Origin: Klebsiella pneumoniae
Lineage (GTDB): Bacteria; Verrucomicrobiota; Verrucomicrobiia; Limisphaerales; SXTU01
Reading direction: 5' to 3'
Length of the DNA: 40,732 nucleotides
Assembly: GCA_943330855.2 (NCBI GenBank)
Contig: CALQJI020000046.1
Coordinates: forward strand, 1-40,732
The notes below the pieces were generated by a model. That model was not told the origin of the DNA. It saw only the letters and a list, made by a program, of their open reading frames with translations, and did not search any database. Positions within the stretch are counted from its first letter, which is position 1; every line of letters begins with the position of its first letter. A program made the translations under genes and the position numbers. Shown piece after piece: positions 17,130 through 26,973 of this stretch.

Positions 17130-20100
17130 CTACGCCTTCAACCGCATCAGCAAATCTTTGCTCTCCACCGTCTCGCCGACTTGGGCACTGATTTCAGCGA
17201 CCACGCCGTCGGCTTGGGCGTAGATGGTGGTCTGCATCTTCATCGCTTCCATCGTCACGAGCTTGTCGTCCTTGGCCACCTTGGCGCCGACGCCGACGGC
17301 GAGGGCGGTGATGATGCCGGGGATGGGTGCGGCGACTTCCAGCGGGTTCGCCGGGTCGGCCTTCGCGCGGGCCTTCGTCTTCACGGCCACGGACTTGTCC
17401 GGGATGCTCGTCTCGCGGGTCATGCCGTTCAGCTCGAAGGTCACGGTGCGGCGGCCGTCTTTGTCCGGCGTGCCGATGTTCACGAGCTTGATGAAGAGCG
17501 TCTTGCCCTGCTCGATGCTCACGCTGATTTCTTCGTCGGGTTTGAGGCCGTAGAAGAACGCGGGCGTGGGTAGCGCGCTGACTTCGCCGAAGTCGCGCTG
17601 AATCTTCGCGAAGTCTGCAAAGACCTCGGGATACATCAGATGGCTGAAGAGGTCGTCATCGGTCGCGTCGCGCTTGAGCTTGGTGGTGAGTTCCTCGCGG
17701 ACCTTCTTCAAGTTCGTGTCGGGCAAGTCCTCGCCGGGGCGCACCGTGATGGGCTTCTGCTTGCCGAGGACGACCTTCTGCAACTGCGCGGGCCAGCCGC
17801 CCATCGGCTGGCCGAGACCGCCGGAGAGCATGTCAATGACGCTCGCGGGGAACGGGACGGAGCCGGGTTCGAGGTTCACCACGTCGGCGGGTTTGATGCC
17901 GCGCGTGATGAGGAACATCGTCATGTCGCCGACGACCTTGCTGCTGGGCGTGACCTTGACGATGTCGCCGAAGAGCGTGTTGACCTCGGCGTAGGTGTGC
18001 GCGATTTCCCGCCAACGGTTCGCCAGGCCCATGCTGGCGGCCTGTTCCTTAAGGTTCGTGTATTGGCCGCCGGGCATCTCGTGAAGATAAACTTCCGCCG
18101 ACCCAGCCTTGGGCGCGGTATCGAACGGGCGGTAATACTCGCGCGCCAATTCCCAGTAGTCGGAGAACTCGTTGAGCGCCTCGAGGTCCAGCCCGGTGTC
18201 GCGCGGCGTATTTTGCAGCGCGGCGACAATGCTGTTCAAGTTCGGCTGGCTCGTGCTGCCGCTCATGCTCGCGAGCGCGAGGTCCACCACATCCACGCCC
18301 GCGTCGGCGGCGCGCAGGACGGAGCTGGCGTTGATGCCGCTGGTGTCGTGCGTGTGGAAGTGGATGGGCAAACCGACGGCGTCCTTGAGCGCTTTCACCA
18401 GCTTGTGCGCAGCGTAAGGACGGCAGAGACCGGCCATGTCCTTGATGGCAATCATGTGCGCGCCCATGCGCTCCAGTTCCTTCGCCAGCGCGACGTAATA
18501 CTTCAGCGAATACTTGTCGCGCTTCGGGTCGAGGATGTCGCCGGTGTAGCAGACGGTGGCCTCGCAAATCGCGTGCGTGTCCTGCACCGCCTCCATCGCG
18601 GCTCGCAAGTTGGGCGTGTAGTTGAGCGAGTCGAACACGCGGAAGATGTCCATGCCCGATGCGGCGGCGTGCTTCACGAAACCGGCGACGACGTTGTCAG
18701 GATAGTTCGTGTAGCCCACGGCGTTGCTGCCGCGGAAGAGCATCTGGAAGCAGATGTTCGGCACGCGCTTCCGCAGCTCGCGCAGCCGCTCCCACGGGTC
18801 CTCGTGCAGGAATCGCATCGCGGTGTCGAAGGTCGCGCCGCCCCACATCTCCAGCGAGAATAGCTGCGGTGCGCGGCGCGCGAGGGCGTCCGCGACGGCG
18901 AGCATGTCGTAGCTGCGGACGCGCGTGGCCATGAGCGACTGATGCGCGTCGCGGAAGGTCGTGTCGGTCACGAGCAGGCGCTTTTGCTTGAGCACCCACG
19001 CCGCGAACTTCTTCGGGCCGAGCTTGTGCAACAGGTCGCGCGTGCCGTCGGCGGGGACTTGCTTGTGGTCGTAAGCGGGCGGCTGCGCGAGGGCGAAGGG
19101 CTTCTCGGGCTTGAAGCCTTTCGCGTGCGGGTTGCCGTTGACCACGACGTTGCCGAGGAAGTTCAGCAGCTTCGTCGCACGGTCGCGGCGGGGCTTGAAG
19201 GCGAACAGCTCCGGCGTGTTGTCAATCAGCGTGGTCGTGGCCTGCCCGCTACGGAAGACGGGGTTGTGGATGAGGTTTTCGAGGAACGGGATGTTCGTCT
19301 TCACGCCGCGAATGCGGAACTCCCGCAGCGCGCGGTCCGTGCGCTGGAGCGCCATGTCGTAGGTCTGGCCGGAGCTGGTGACCTTCACAAGCATCGAGTC
19401 GTAGAACGGCGTGATGACCGCGCCCGCGAAACCCATGCCGCCGTCGAGCCGCACGCCGAAACCGCCCGCGCTGCGATAGGTGAGAATCTTGCCGTAGTCC
19501 GGCGTGAACTTGTTCTCCGGGTCCTCGGTGGTGACGCGGCATTGCACCGCGTAGCCATTGCGCGGGATTTGATTCTGCGGCGGCATCCCGACCTCGGGGC
19601 CGTGCAGGCGATGGCCTTGGGCAATGAGGATTTGCGCACGCACGAGGTCGAGGCCGGTGATGACCTCCGTGACCGTGTGCTCGACCTGGATGCGCGGGTT
19701 CATCTCGATGAAGAACCACTCGTGCTTGTCGAGGTCGTAGAGGAACTCGATGGTCCCGGCGTTGTCGTAGCGAATCTCGCCGGCCATCCGCGCGGCAGCG
19801 TCGCACAGCTCCTTGATGACGTGCTCGGGCAAGCCAAACGACGGCGCGACCTCGACGACCTTCTGGTGCCGGCGCTGCACCGAGCAATCGCGCTCGTGCA
19901 GGTGAATCACGTTGCCGTGCTGGTCGCCGAGAATCTGCACCTCGATGTGCTTCGCGTTGGGAATGTATTTCTCGAGGAACACGGCGGAATTGCCAAACGC
20001 CCGCCCCGCCTCCGCCTGCGCCTCGTCGAGCAGGTTCGCTAGGTCGCCCGCCTTGTGGACGACGCGCATCCCGCGACCGCCCCCGCCGAACGCCGCCTTG

Positions 20101-20642
20101 ATGATGAGCGGGAAACCAATCTCCTTCGCCAGCTTCAGCGCGTCGCCCCGATCGGAGATGGGTTCCTCCGTGCCGGGCAAGGTCGGGACGCCAATCTTCT
20201 GTGCGAGCGAACGCGCCGCCGTCTTGTCGCCCATCATCTCCAGCAGCTCAGGGCGCGGCCCGACGAACGTGATGCCAGCCGCTGCGCACGCGCGGGCGAA
20301 CGCCGCGTTCTCCGACAGAAAGCCGTAGCCCGGATGAATCAAGTCCGCGCCGCTCGCCTTGGCCAGCGCGACGATGCTCTCGATGTCGAGATAAGCGCCG
20401 ACCGGCCCCTTACCCTGGCCGACGAGATACGCCTCGTCCGCCTTGAAGCGATGCACGCAGAAGCGGTCCTCCTGGGCATAGACCGCGATGGTGCGCAGCC
20501 CCAGCTCCGTCGCCGCGCGGAACACGCGGATGGCGATTTCGGAACGGTTGGCGACCAGCAACTTCTGGAAGGTCTTGGGCGCCGCCGGGGACATGGCGGG
20601 CTTGTCGGCGGCAATCTTCTTCGTGCGGCTGCGTTGGCTCAT
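17130..20642 (-). CDS. pyc: Pyruvate carboxylase
   Basis: Protein of 1170 aa from the ATG at 20642, close to the usual ~1150 aa. The open frame continues upstream to 20840 but without conserved sequence; an ATG at 20594 is an alternative. Domains in order: biotin carboxylase (KLLVANRSEIAIRVFRAATE; ATP-grasp FGGGGRGMRVV; ERDCSVQRRHQKVVE; EMNPRIQVEHTVTEV), carboxyltransferase (VTDTTFRDAHQSLMATR; MWGGATFDTAMRFLHEDPWE; HFHTHDTSG), the PYC/OADA domain, and a C-terminal biotinyl domain with EAMKM (biotinyl Lys ~1135). It makes oxaloacetate from pyruvate and bicarbonate for anaplerosis. It appears monocistronic; no strong Shine-Dalgarno is seen before either start. Confidence 0.97.
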   Translation of the reverse strand: MSQRSRTKKIAADKPAMSPAAPKTFQKLLVANRSEIAIRVFRAATELGLRTIAVYAQEDRFCVHRFKADEAYLVGQGKGPVGAYLDIESIVALAKASGADLIHPGYGFLSENAAFARACAAAGITFVGPRPELLEMMGDKTAARSLAQKIGVPTLPGTEEPISDRGDALKLAKEIGFPLIIKAAFGGGGRGMRVVHKAGDLANLLDEAQAEAGRAFGNSAVFLEKYIPNAKHIEVQILGDQHGNVIHLHERDCSVQRRHQKVVEVAPSFGLPEHVIKELCDAAARMAGEIRYDNAGTIEFLYDLDKHEWFFIEMNPRIQVEHTVTEVITGLDLVRAQILIAQGHRLHGPEVGMPPQNQIPRNGYAVQCRVTTEDPENKFTPDYGKILTYRSAGGFGVRLDGGMGFAGAVITPFYDSMLVKVTSSGQTYDMALQRTDRALREFRIRGVKTNIPFLENLIHNPVFRSGQATTTLIDNTPELFAFKPRRDRATKLLNFLGNVVVNGNPHAKGFKPEKPFALAQPPAYDHKQVPADGTRDLLHKLGPKKFAAWVLKQKRLLVTDTTFRDAHQSLMATRVRSYDMLAVADALARRAPQLFSLEMWGGATFDTAMRFLHEDPWERLRELRKRVPNICFQMLFRGSNAVGYTNYPDNVVAGFVKHAAASGMDIFRVFDSLNYTPNLRAAMEAVQDTHAICEATVCYTGDILDPKRDKYSLKYYVALAKELERMGAHMIAIKDMAGLCRPYAAHKLVKALKDAVGLPIHFHTHDTSGINASSVLRAADAGVDVVDLALASMSGSTSQPNLNSIVAALQNTPRDTGLDLEALNEFSDYWELAREYYRPFDTAPKAGSAEVYLHEMPGGQYTNLKEQAASMGLANRWREIAHTYAEVNTLFGDIVKVTPSSKVVGDMTMFLITRGIKPADVVNLEPGSVPFPASVIDMLSGGLGQPMGGWPAQLQKVVLGKQKPITVRPGEDLPDTNLKKVREELTTKLKRDATDDDLFSHLMYPEVFADFAKIQRDFGEVSALPTPAFFYGLKPDEEISVSIEQGKTLFIKLVNIGTPDKDGRRTVTFELNGMTRETSIPDKSVAVKTKARAKADPANPLEVAAPIPGIITALAVGVGAKVAKDDKLVTMEAMKMQTTIYAQADGVVAEISAQVGETVESKDLLMRLKA

Positions 20643-20902
20643 AAGCGGGGAGGTTTTACAGGAGGAAAATCTATTGTCCAAGCCCTGATGCACAGGGCGT
20701 ATGACCTTCTTCCAATTGACAGATGGATTGAGGGCGGTAGCAGCGTGTGGATGTCGGGCCGTGGCGCTGCCGTCGGCGCGCGGACCGACTGCATTCCCGA
20801 GCATTGCGCCTACTCGTTCTGCCACGCTCACTCTACACAAACATCAAGCGCAGGCGCTTTGGCTGTGAGTCAACGCGCAGGTCTGGAGGCGCCAAAATCG
20901 GA

Positions 20903-20931
20903 CCGGCTGCGGACGTGGGCGTCCGCGCTCC
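20903..20931. repeat. GC-rich palindromic repeat, copy 1
   Basis: A 29-nt unit centred on GCGGACGTGGGCGTCCGC (a perfect 7-bp stem with a short loop) lies just 3' of the DUF6797-type gene stop. It is identical over 29 nt to 26247-26275, and an inverted copy lies at 26199-26224. It could act as a terminator or an mRNA-stabilising hairpin. Confidence 0.8.
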
Positions 20932-20937
20932 AGTGGC

Positions 20938-23286
20938 TCACGGAATCACGTTGATGGTGTGCAGCACGTCTTGCTTGAACTCCACGCCAGCCGCTGTCTT
21001 GAGCTGAAATTTGAGGAGTTGCTGGTTCACTGGCACCAGCGCGGTGATGGCGAGCGTCACCGTCTTGCCGTCGGCGGAGAGCTTGGCGGCGGTGATGTCG
21101 AGCTTGTCGTGGCCGCGCTGTTCCTTCCCGTCCTCGGTCTTGGTGAGCTTGAACTCAGGCGAGCCATAGTCGCTCGTCCGCTTGTAATTCCACCGCTCGC
21201 CAGCGTAGTTCTGCGCGTCCTCGGCGGTGGCCTTGTCGAGCGGCTGCGTGAAGGTCAGCATGACGCCGGCCTTCGAGACGTTCAGCTTCGCGATGGAGAC
21301 GACGGGCTTGCCGGTGTAGCGGATGCGGTCGAAGCCGCCGTCCTTGGCAGCGTTGCTCTGCCAGCCCTTCAAGCCGGCGTTGTAGAGTTGGCCGTCCACG
21401 GGGTTGAAGCGCGGGCGCATCGCGGAGGAGGTGAGCTTCACGGGAATCTTCACCACGCCGCCCTGCGGCTGGTCGCCGATGAATTCCTTCAGCACGAGGT
21501 AGATGCTCGACTGGCCGTAGGAGCAGTGCAGCAGCTCGCCGCTGAACGGGCCCCACTTCGTGCTCGTGACCCACGCCTGCCCGCCGCCGGAGTTGTCCCA
21601 GCTCTTCGTGAGCCAGCAGAGCGGCTGGCTGAAAGTCTTCACGTCGCGCCCGTGCGAGAGGTCCTCGACGCCGTAGAAGCCGCCGGGCTTGACCCAGTTG
21701 ATGGGGCACATCGGCACCCACGTGCCCTCGTTGTCGCCGGTGGTGATTTCGCCGTTGGGCCCCACGCCGATGCCCGTGGGCGCGCGCAGACCGGTGGCGA
21801 CGACTTCGAGCTTGTGCCCGTATTTATCAACCTTCATGAGGCAGCCCGCGTGCTCGGAAATCTCGCCGTTGCCGCCGCCGCCGCCGAAGCCGCGGCCGCC
21901 GCCCTTCACCGGGCCGGCCTTGGCCATGTAGAAGTTGCCCTCCTTGTCCGTGTGCAGGTCGAACGTGAACTCGTGGAAGCCGGGCGAGCTGGTGATGTCG
22001 TCGTTGAAGGTCTCGTAAACATCGCACGAGCCGTCGCCGTCGAGGTCGCGGTAGCGGGTGATTTGGTCGCGGCCCGAGGTGTAAATCACGTCCTCCACAA
22101 TCTTCAGGCCGAGCGTCTCGAAGCCGCCGCTGGCGAAGCGCTTCCACGTCAGCTTCTCCAACTTGTCGTCGATGCCGCTGACAATCCACACGTCGCCGTC
22201 CCAGGTGGAGAGCGCGGCGCGCTTGCCGTCGGCGAAGAAGTCCATGCCGCCGAAACGCACGCGGCGGTTCCACGGGTTCGGCACGGGCGGGGTCAGCACG
22301 TCCTGCACGTAAGCGCCATCCGGCGTGGTGCTGGCGGCGAGGACACCCGCCATCACAACGGGTTCGGCCCAGTGGGGTTTGCCGGCCTGCGCCACTTCGT
22401 TGAAGCGCGGCGCGCCCTGCAACAGCGCGGCGACCTTGCCGGCGTTCGCCGCGTCCGTGCGCGCGATGCCGAGCTTGAACGCCCCCGCACCTGCGCCCGC
22501 CGGGATGCGCAGCAACACGCGCTTGCCGTCAGCCAGTTCGAGCTTCGCGCCCTTCGGAGTGCCGCTGAGAACGACCGTCGTCACTTGGCCGTTCGTGGCG
22601 GTGAGCGTGGCTTGGTTGCCGGTGACTTCAGCCTTCGCGCCGTCCACTTCGCAGATGGCGGCGAGGAGTTCCTTCGGGTTCTTGCCGAGCGAGATGTTCC
22701 GCACGAAGGCCGTGACGCCGTCGCGCTCGACGACCTCCGCGCGCTCCTTGATGGGCGTGCCGAGGACTTCGTAGCTGAGGGTGACTTCCATGCCGTGAAC
22801 TTGCAGCGAGCTCACGCGGCCCCACGCGCGAGGGAGCGGGCCGTAAGGTTCCTTGCGCGGGTCTTTGAAGGAGCCGCTCGCGTCCGCCCAGCCGGGCTGC
22901 ACGCGCAGGCCGAAGTGCTGCTCGCCGACCATCTCCGGGTGCCCGCCGTGGGAGCCGTCGAAGGTCACGCCCTTGGGGGAGACGAAGCCGCCCGTCCAGC
23001 CTGCGGTCCAGCGGAGCAAGTCTTGGTCGAAGCACATCGTCGCGTTCGTGCCGAGGCGGATGGCGATGCCTTTGTTGGCCTCGTTCTTGCCGGGGAACTT
23101 CGCGCCGATGCACGCCTTCAGAAAGGGGAAGTCGTCTTGGATGACGCCGGCCTTCACCGCCGCAGCGGCCTTCTTCTCCGCCTTTTTCTCCGTCTTCGCA
23201 TCCGCGGCGAAGAGCGCGGCAGCCGCGAGGGCGAAGGTGGTTCCAAGGGCCAGTGGCCGGACAAAGTTCAACGAGTTCAGCTTCAT
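20938..23286 (-). CDS. Secreted DUF6797-type protein (large PVC-group protein)
   Basis: Protein of 782 aa with a signal peptide (MKLNSLNFVRPLALGTTFAL), which sets the start at 23286. An Ala/Lys-rich linker leads into a block that looks like DUF6797: KGIAIRLGTNATMCFDQDLL followed by WTAGWTGGFVSPKGV. The middle and C-terminal parts look like a beta-propeller sugar-dehydrogenase-like domain (ATGLRAPTGIGVGPNGEITT, KPGGFYGVEDL, MRPRFNPVDGQLYNAGLKGW) with an Ig-like tail. DUF6797 proteins of Planctomycetes and Verrucomicrobia often carry c-type haem domains, but no CxxCH is seen here. The role is unknown, perhaps periplasmic carbohydrate oxidation. It is upstream of pyc but separated from it by about 300 bp. 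Confidence 0.75.
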   Translation of the reverse strand: MKLNSLNFVRPLALGTTFALAAAALFAADAKTEKKAEKKAAAAVKAGVIQDDFPFLKACIGAKFPGKNEANKGIAIRLGTNATMCFDQDLLRWTAGWTGGFVSPKGVTFDGSHGGHPEMVGEQHFGLRVQPGWADASGSFKDPRKEPYGPLPRAWGRVSSLQVHGMEVTLSYEVLGTPIKERAEVVERDGVTAFVRNISLGKNPKELLAAICEVDGAKAEVTGNQATLTATNGQVTTVVLSGTPKGAKLELADGKRVLLRIPAGAGAGAFKLGIARTDAANAGKVAALLQGAPRFNEVAQAGKPHWAEPVVMAGVLAASTTPDGAYVQDVLTPPVPNPWNRRVRFGGMDFFADGKRAALSTWDGDVWIVSGIDDKLEKLTWKRFASGGFETLGLKIVEDVIYTSGRDQITRYRDLDGDGSCDVYETFNDDITSSPGFHEFTFDLHTDKEGNFYMAKAGPVKGGGRGFGGGGGNGEISEHAGCLMKVDKYGHKLEVVATGLRAPTGIGVGPNGEITTGDNEGTWVPMCPINWVKPGGFYGVEDLSHGRDVKTFSQPLCWLTKSWDNSGGGQAWVTSTKWGPFSGELLHCSYGQSSIYLVLKEFIGDQPQGGVVKIPVKLTSSAMRPRFNPVDGQLYNAGLKGWQSNAAKDGGFDRIRYTGKPVVSIAKLNVSKAGVMLTFTQPLDKATAEDAQNYAGERWNYKRTSDYGSPEFKLTKTEDGKEQRGHDKLDITAAKLSADGKTVTLAITALVPVNQQLLKFQLKTAAGVEFKQDVLHTINVIP

Positions 23287-23422
23287 GTTCAGTGGATAAA
23301 AATCGCGCGCCGCCTCAGTCGGCTGACCGGGACGGCGCGCGAACGGGGCCTTCGACCCGAGGCCGAAGGGCGTCATTCAAGGGAAGTTTACCGGCGAAGA
23401 CACGGGCTGCCGAACAGGTCCG

Positions 23423-26052
23423 TTACGGCAGCAGGATGACGCGGTAGAAGCGGCCCGGCTGGTTCGAGATCGAGGTGTCGCTGAACGCCGCCTCACCGGC
23501 GATGGCGAGGTTCGTGGCGAGGGGCAGCCAGGTGGTTAAGTTGGTCGAAAATTCCAGCAGGTAATACTGCCCGCTGTCACCGCCGAAGCTGAAGGAGAAT
23601 GAGCTGTTGTTCGTGAAGCGTGGGGGGCGCGAGGGTGAACGGAGTGAAGACGCGCACGAGGACGTTGGACCTGTTGATCGTGATCGTCCCGTCACTGACC
23701 TGCGCGTGGTAAGTGCCGGAGTTCGCGGTCTGCGGATTGGTCAGAGTGAGCCTGGGGCCGACCGCGCCGGGGATGGGGGTGTCGGCGAAGAACCACTGAT
23801 AGGTCAGCGGCGCGGCGCCCGTGGCTCCGATGCTGAGGAAGCTGTTCGTCCCGATTGGCGCGGCTTGGCCGGACGGCTGCGTGTTGATGACCGGGGGAAT
23901 GCCGACGGTGAGTAACGCCGTGCCGCTGATGACGCTGGCAAACACGTTCGAGATGGTGACCGAGTAGGTTCCGGCTTGGGCGGGCGAGAGGTTCGTGAGC
24001 GTGAGTGTCGGCTCGGTTGCGCCTGGAAGGACCACTCCGTTCCGCCGCCACTGGAACGCCAGCGGCCCGCTGCCCTCGAACACGACCGTCAGCGTGACGT
24101 TCGTGCTTGGCGGGAGGATTTGGGACCGCGGTTCAGCGGTGATGAACGGCGGGCTGTTCACAAACAGCGCCGCCCCGAAGCTCGGGATCATCGTCAGGCC
24201 GTCGGAGACCGGCACATCGTAATTGCCCTCGTTCGTGGTGCGGGCCATCGGCGACCCCGAGTGAGCCGCTCACCGCGCCCGGGATGTTTGTGCCGTCATG
24301 CCGCCACTGGAAGAAGAACGGCCCCGTGCCGCCCGCGACGGCCGAAAAGCTAGCCGTCCCGCCGAAGGGCACGGCTACTGACTGCGGCTGCGTGACGATG
24401 CGCGGGTCCGCCTCAATGGAAGTCACGAACACGTCCGAGCCACCCACGGCATTGAGCGCCGTCAGGCCGAGCGTGAGGTGGTTCTCATAGGTGCCGGCGA
24501 CCACGACCGGCACGGTGCCACCCGGATAATAAACCGTCACTCCGGGAGCCGCGTCGTGGCCCGTGCCGCCCAGTGCGCGTGCCCAGACTGGGATGCCGAA
24601 CAAATTGAGCTTGGCCAGAAAGGCATCTTGTTGACCGGCGGAAGTCAGCGAGCCGCCCCCTACGCGCATCGCGCCGGTTAATGTGCCGGTCAGGTAAGTC
24701 ACCCGCGCCGCGTCCACGGAGACCCCGCTCGCGTTGTCATCGCCCGCGCCACCGAAGGCCGTGGCGAACGTGGGATAGAGGAAAAAAAGTCATTTTCGCC
24801 GACCCAGAAGACATCGCTCCCCGCCGCGCTGCTGTTGGTCAGCGAGAGCGGGGCGAGCTGGTCGAAAGTCCCGCCCTAGCAGGTCGTTGAAAAAGTCGCT
24901 CATTTAAGAAAATCAAAAATGCGCAAAAAATCGCTCAGAAATAGGCCTGGAATCGATTTGTTTGAGTTGGGTGGAGTCTTTCGATGGTGTTTTTTGGGTG
25001 GTTTTTCTGACGCCTGACTTTTTCAACGACCTGCTAGGGAAGCAGGTCACGGTTGCACAGAACCGCCCAGCCAAGGTGATTCTAAAACTGCTCACGCTCA
25101 CGGCCTGCACCAGATCGTCGTCGGGGCCTCCGACCAACGCGGCGACGACGACGGTGTTGGGGCTGGGGCTCCACGTCGCGAGGAAACCGTCTATCCCACC
25201 CGCGCTGGTCAAGGCGTTGGCCGTGGGGCCGTTCGATCCCGCGGTCATCATGCCGGTGAAACTGCTCGCCAGTGGGATGGAGAACGGAGAGCTGTCGCTC
25301 GAAGAAGCCGTGGCGCACGTTTCATCCCCCGCGCCGCCGCCGATGGCGTTGACAAAAGAGCCGCTCGCGGCCTAGAGCACCCAGCCGAACACATCCTGTG
25401 CGCCCGCGCTGGTCAGGGTCGTGATGCGTCCCACGGTGGCCCCGCCGAACGTCGGCGTGCCGTTGAACTCCCCCACTACACCCAAGTTGAAACCACCGTG
25501 AATCCCCACCGCGCGGTCCTCACCCGTCCCGCCCGCAGACGCGGCCCAAATCACATTCCCCGCCGTTGTCTCCAACCGCGCCACGAATGCGTCCACGTCG
25601 CCTGCACTCGTCAGAGTCGTCGCTCCGAACGCCGCCGTGGTCTCGAAGCTGCCCACGATGAAGACACTCCCCACAGGATTCGCCGTGATGGCCCGCGCCA
25701 CGTCATTGCCCGGCCCGCCGAACTGCATCAACCATTGCATCACGCCGTTGCTCGCGTATTTCGCCAGAAAAATGTCCGAGCCGCCCGCGGTCGTGAACGA
25801 GGACACGCCGAACGTGGTCGTGTTCGTGAACGTGCCCATCGCATAGACGTTCCCCGCCGCATCCGTGGCGACTCCGGCCACAGTCTCATCGTCCGCCGCG
25901 CCGCCGCTCACCGCCCACTGGAATGCCGGTGCCGTCTGTGCGCCCACCGAGCCACAGGCGAGCACGCCGACGCCGCATGCGACCTGCCATGCCAGCGCGC
26001 GCCGCGAAGGGGAAACAGAAACCCAAAAACATTGGAAGAAACTTTTGTTCAC
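23423..26052 (-). pseudogene. Broken secreted SBBP/Ig-like repeat protein gene
   Basis: The - strand pieces read as one protein. It opens with a signal-like N-terminus at 26052 (MNKSFFQCFWVSVSPSRRAL), then beta-propeller-like repeats of the type DAAGNVYAMGTF and TSAG.DVF. Ig-like domains follow (PPSTNVTLTVVFEGSGPLAF; TYQWFFADTPIPGA). The C-terminal tail is SGQYYLLEFSTNLTTWLPLA to RFYRVILLP, ending at the stop at 23423. Lesions, from the protein N-terminus: TAG at 25372-25374 with homology continuing in the same frame; an inserted 166-bp inverted-repeat element at 24874-25039; frameshifts near 24785 (a run of A), near 24258, and near 23625 (a run of G). Roughly 800 aa in the ancestor. Function was probably a surface or secreted protein. 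Confidence 0.85.
24874..25039. mobile_element. 166-bp inverted-repeat element (MITE-like) in the broken gene
   Basis: A perfect 24-bp inverted repeat: 24874-24897 (CCCTAGCAGGTCGTTGAAAA, then AGTC) and 25016-25039 (its exact reverse complement). It encloses an AT-rich interior with no transposase, in contrast to the GC-rich surroundings. CTAG at 24876-24879 and 25034-25037 may be a duplicated target site. It splits the Ig/SBBP-type coding sequence. The CAGGTCGTTGAAAAAGTC end looks like known IS ends, but I cannot name the parent family. Confidence 0.85.
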
Positions 26053-26397
26053 GGTGGGCGGAGCTTGCCGTTTCTACGCCGTGCGGTGGCAGGTCAAAAC
26101 CAGTGACACCCGGACCCAATGTGGTTCGGCAAACAGCGCTCGTGGGCAACCCGCCCCCATTCCTCCACCCCGGCCCTCTCCGTGAACCCGAAGCCAATGG
26201 AGCGCGGACGCCCACGTCCGCAAGCCCCTGGCACTTAAGAACTGCACCGGCTGCGGACGTGGGCGTCCGCGCTCCGAAGCGGCAGGTTCATGGACAAGTA
26301 GGGCAGTGCATCCTTCCATCTCCCAGCTCCCCCACCGGAGCGGGGACCTTCTCAGTCAGATGTCAGGCGGTAGGCGCTGGACTGATGGGGAGGTCGT
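26053..26397. other. Intergenic stretch upstream of the broken gene
   Basis: No convincing gene. It holds the expected promoter region of the broken SBBP/Ig gene on the - strand and the pair of GC-rich palindromes at 26199-26275. I see no other clear signal. Confidence 0.5.
26199..26275. repeat. Inverted pair of the GC-rich palindromic repeat, copies 2 and 3
   Basis: Copy 2 (26199-26224) is inverted relative to copy 3 (26247-26275), with 22 bp between. Copy 3 is identical over 29 nt to 20903-20931. Each is itself palindromic around GCGGACG..CGTCCGC, so the pair can form a long hairpin. A head-to-head pair of this kind is typical of REPIN-like elements. Confidence 0.8.
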
Positions 26398-26973
26398 CTA
26401 GTTCTCGGACTTGACGGCGAAGGTCAGGCCGAGGCCTTTGGGGGCGGGCTCTGCGATGGCGCTGCGGAAGGCTTCGAGGGTCCAGCCTTGCGGGCCTTTC
26501 TTCGCGCCGTCCACACGGAGCGGCTCGAAGGAGAGGAGGAATTCTCCATTGGCCTTGTTCTTCACCTCGATGCGGACGTCGCTTTTGTGCTTGGCGATGA
26601 CGGCGTTCACCTTGGCGGCGTTGTCGCCCTTGGCGTAGTCGGCGATGGTGAACTTGAGCGTGGCGATGTAGGGGTCGCCGTGGACGGGAGCGGCGGCGAA
26701 GACGGCTTGTGCAACTTGGTGGTGGCTGATGACCGAGGGGTCGAAGGTGATGACGGCGAAGCCGGTGTTCTCGCTGAGGTCGTCCACCTTGGTGACGGTG
26801 GGGAGCTTGCGGAGGGACTCGTCAATGGAGCTGGCGCAACTGCTGCACTTGACCTCGGTGATGTAGAAGGTGGCGGTGAGGCCGGCGGCCTTTGCAGCCG
26901 GCTTGGCTTTGTCCGCCGCCTGAGCGGACAGGGTGACGACGGCGAGTAGGGCAGGGAGAAGTAGATTTTTCAT
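26398..26973 (-). CDS. Periplasmic HMA-domain (heavy-metal-associated) protein
   Basis: Protein of 191 aa. A signal peptide (MKNLLLPALLAVVTLSAQAA) sets the start at 26973. An HMA ferredoxin-like fold follows, with the metal-binding CxxC in TEVKCSSCASSIDESLRKL (Cys43, Cys46). The second half (ATLKFTIADYAKGDNAAKVN onwards) is a less conserved alpha/beta region. It probably binds Cu(I) or another soft metal in the periplasm; the partner is unknown, as no transporter or MerR-type regulator lies nearby. Monocistronic, with a 450-bp upstream gap. Confidence 0.82.
   Translation of the reverse strand: MKNLLLPALLAVVTLSAQAADKAKPAAKAAGLTATFYITEVKCSSCASSIDESLRKLPTVTKVDDLSENTGFAVITFDPSVISHHQVAQAVFAAAPVHGDPYIATLKFTIADYAKGDNAAKVNAVIAKHKSDVRIEVKNKANGEFLLSFEPLRVDGAKKGPQGWTLEAFRSAIAEPAPKGLGLTFAVKSEN

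Noticed and set aside
18942..20042. Long + strand frame opposite pyc
   Set aside because: Pyruvate carboxylase is unmistakable on the - strand.
20959..23439. 826-codon frame opposite the DUF6797-type gene
   Set aside because: Val/Ala/Arg-rich composition without domains; the - strand frame has a signal peptide and family motifs.
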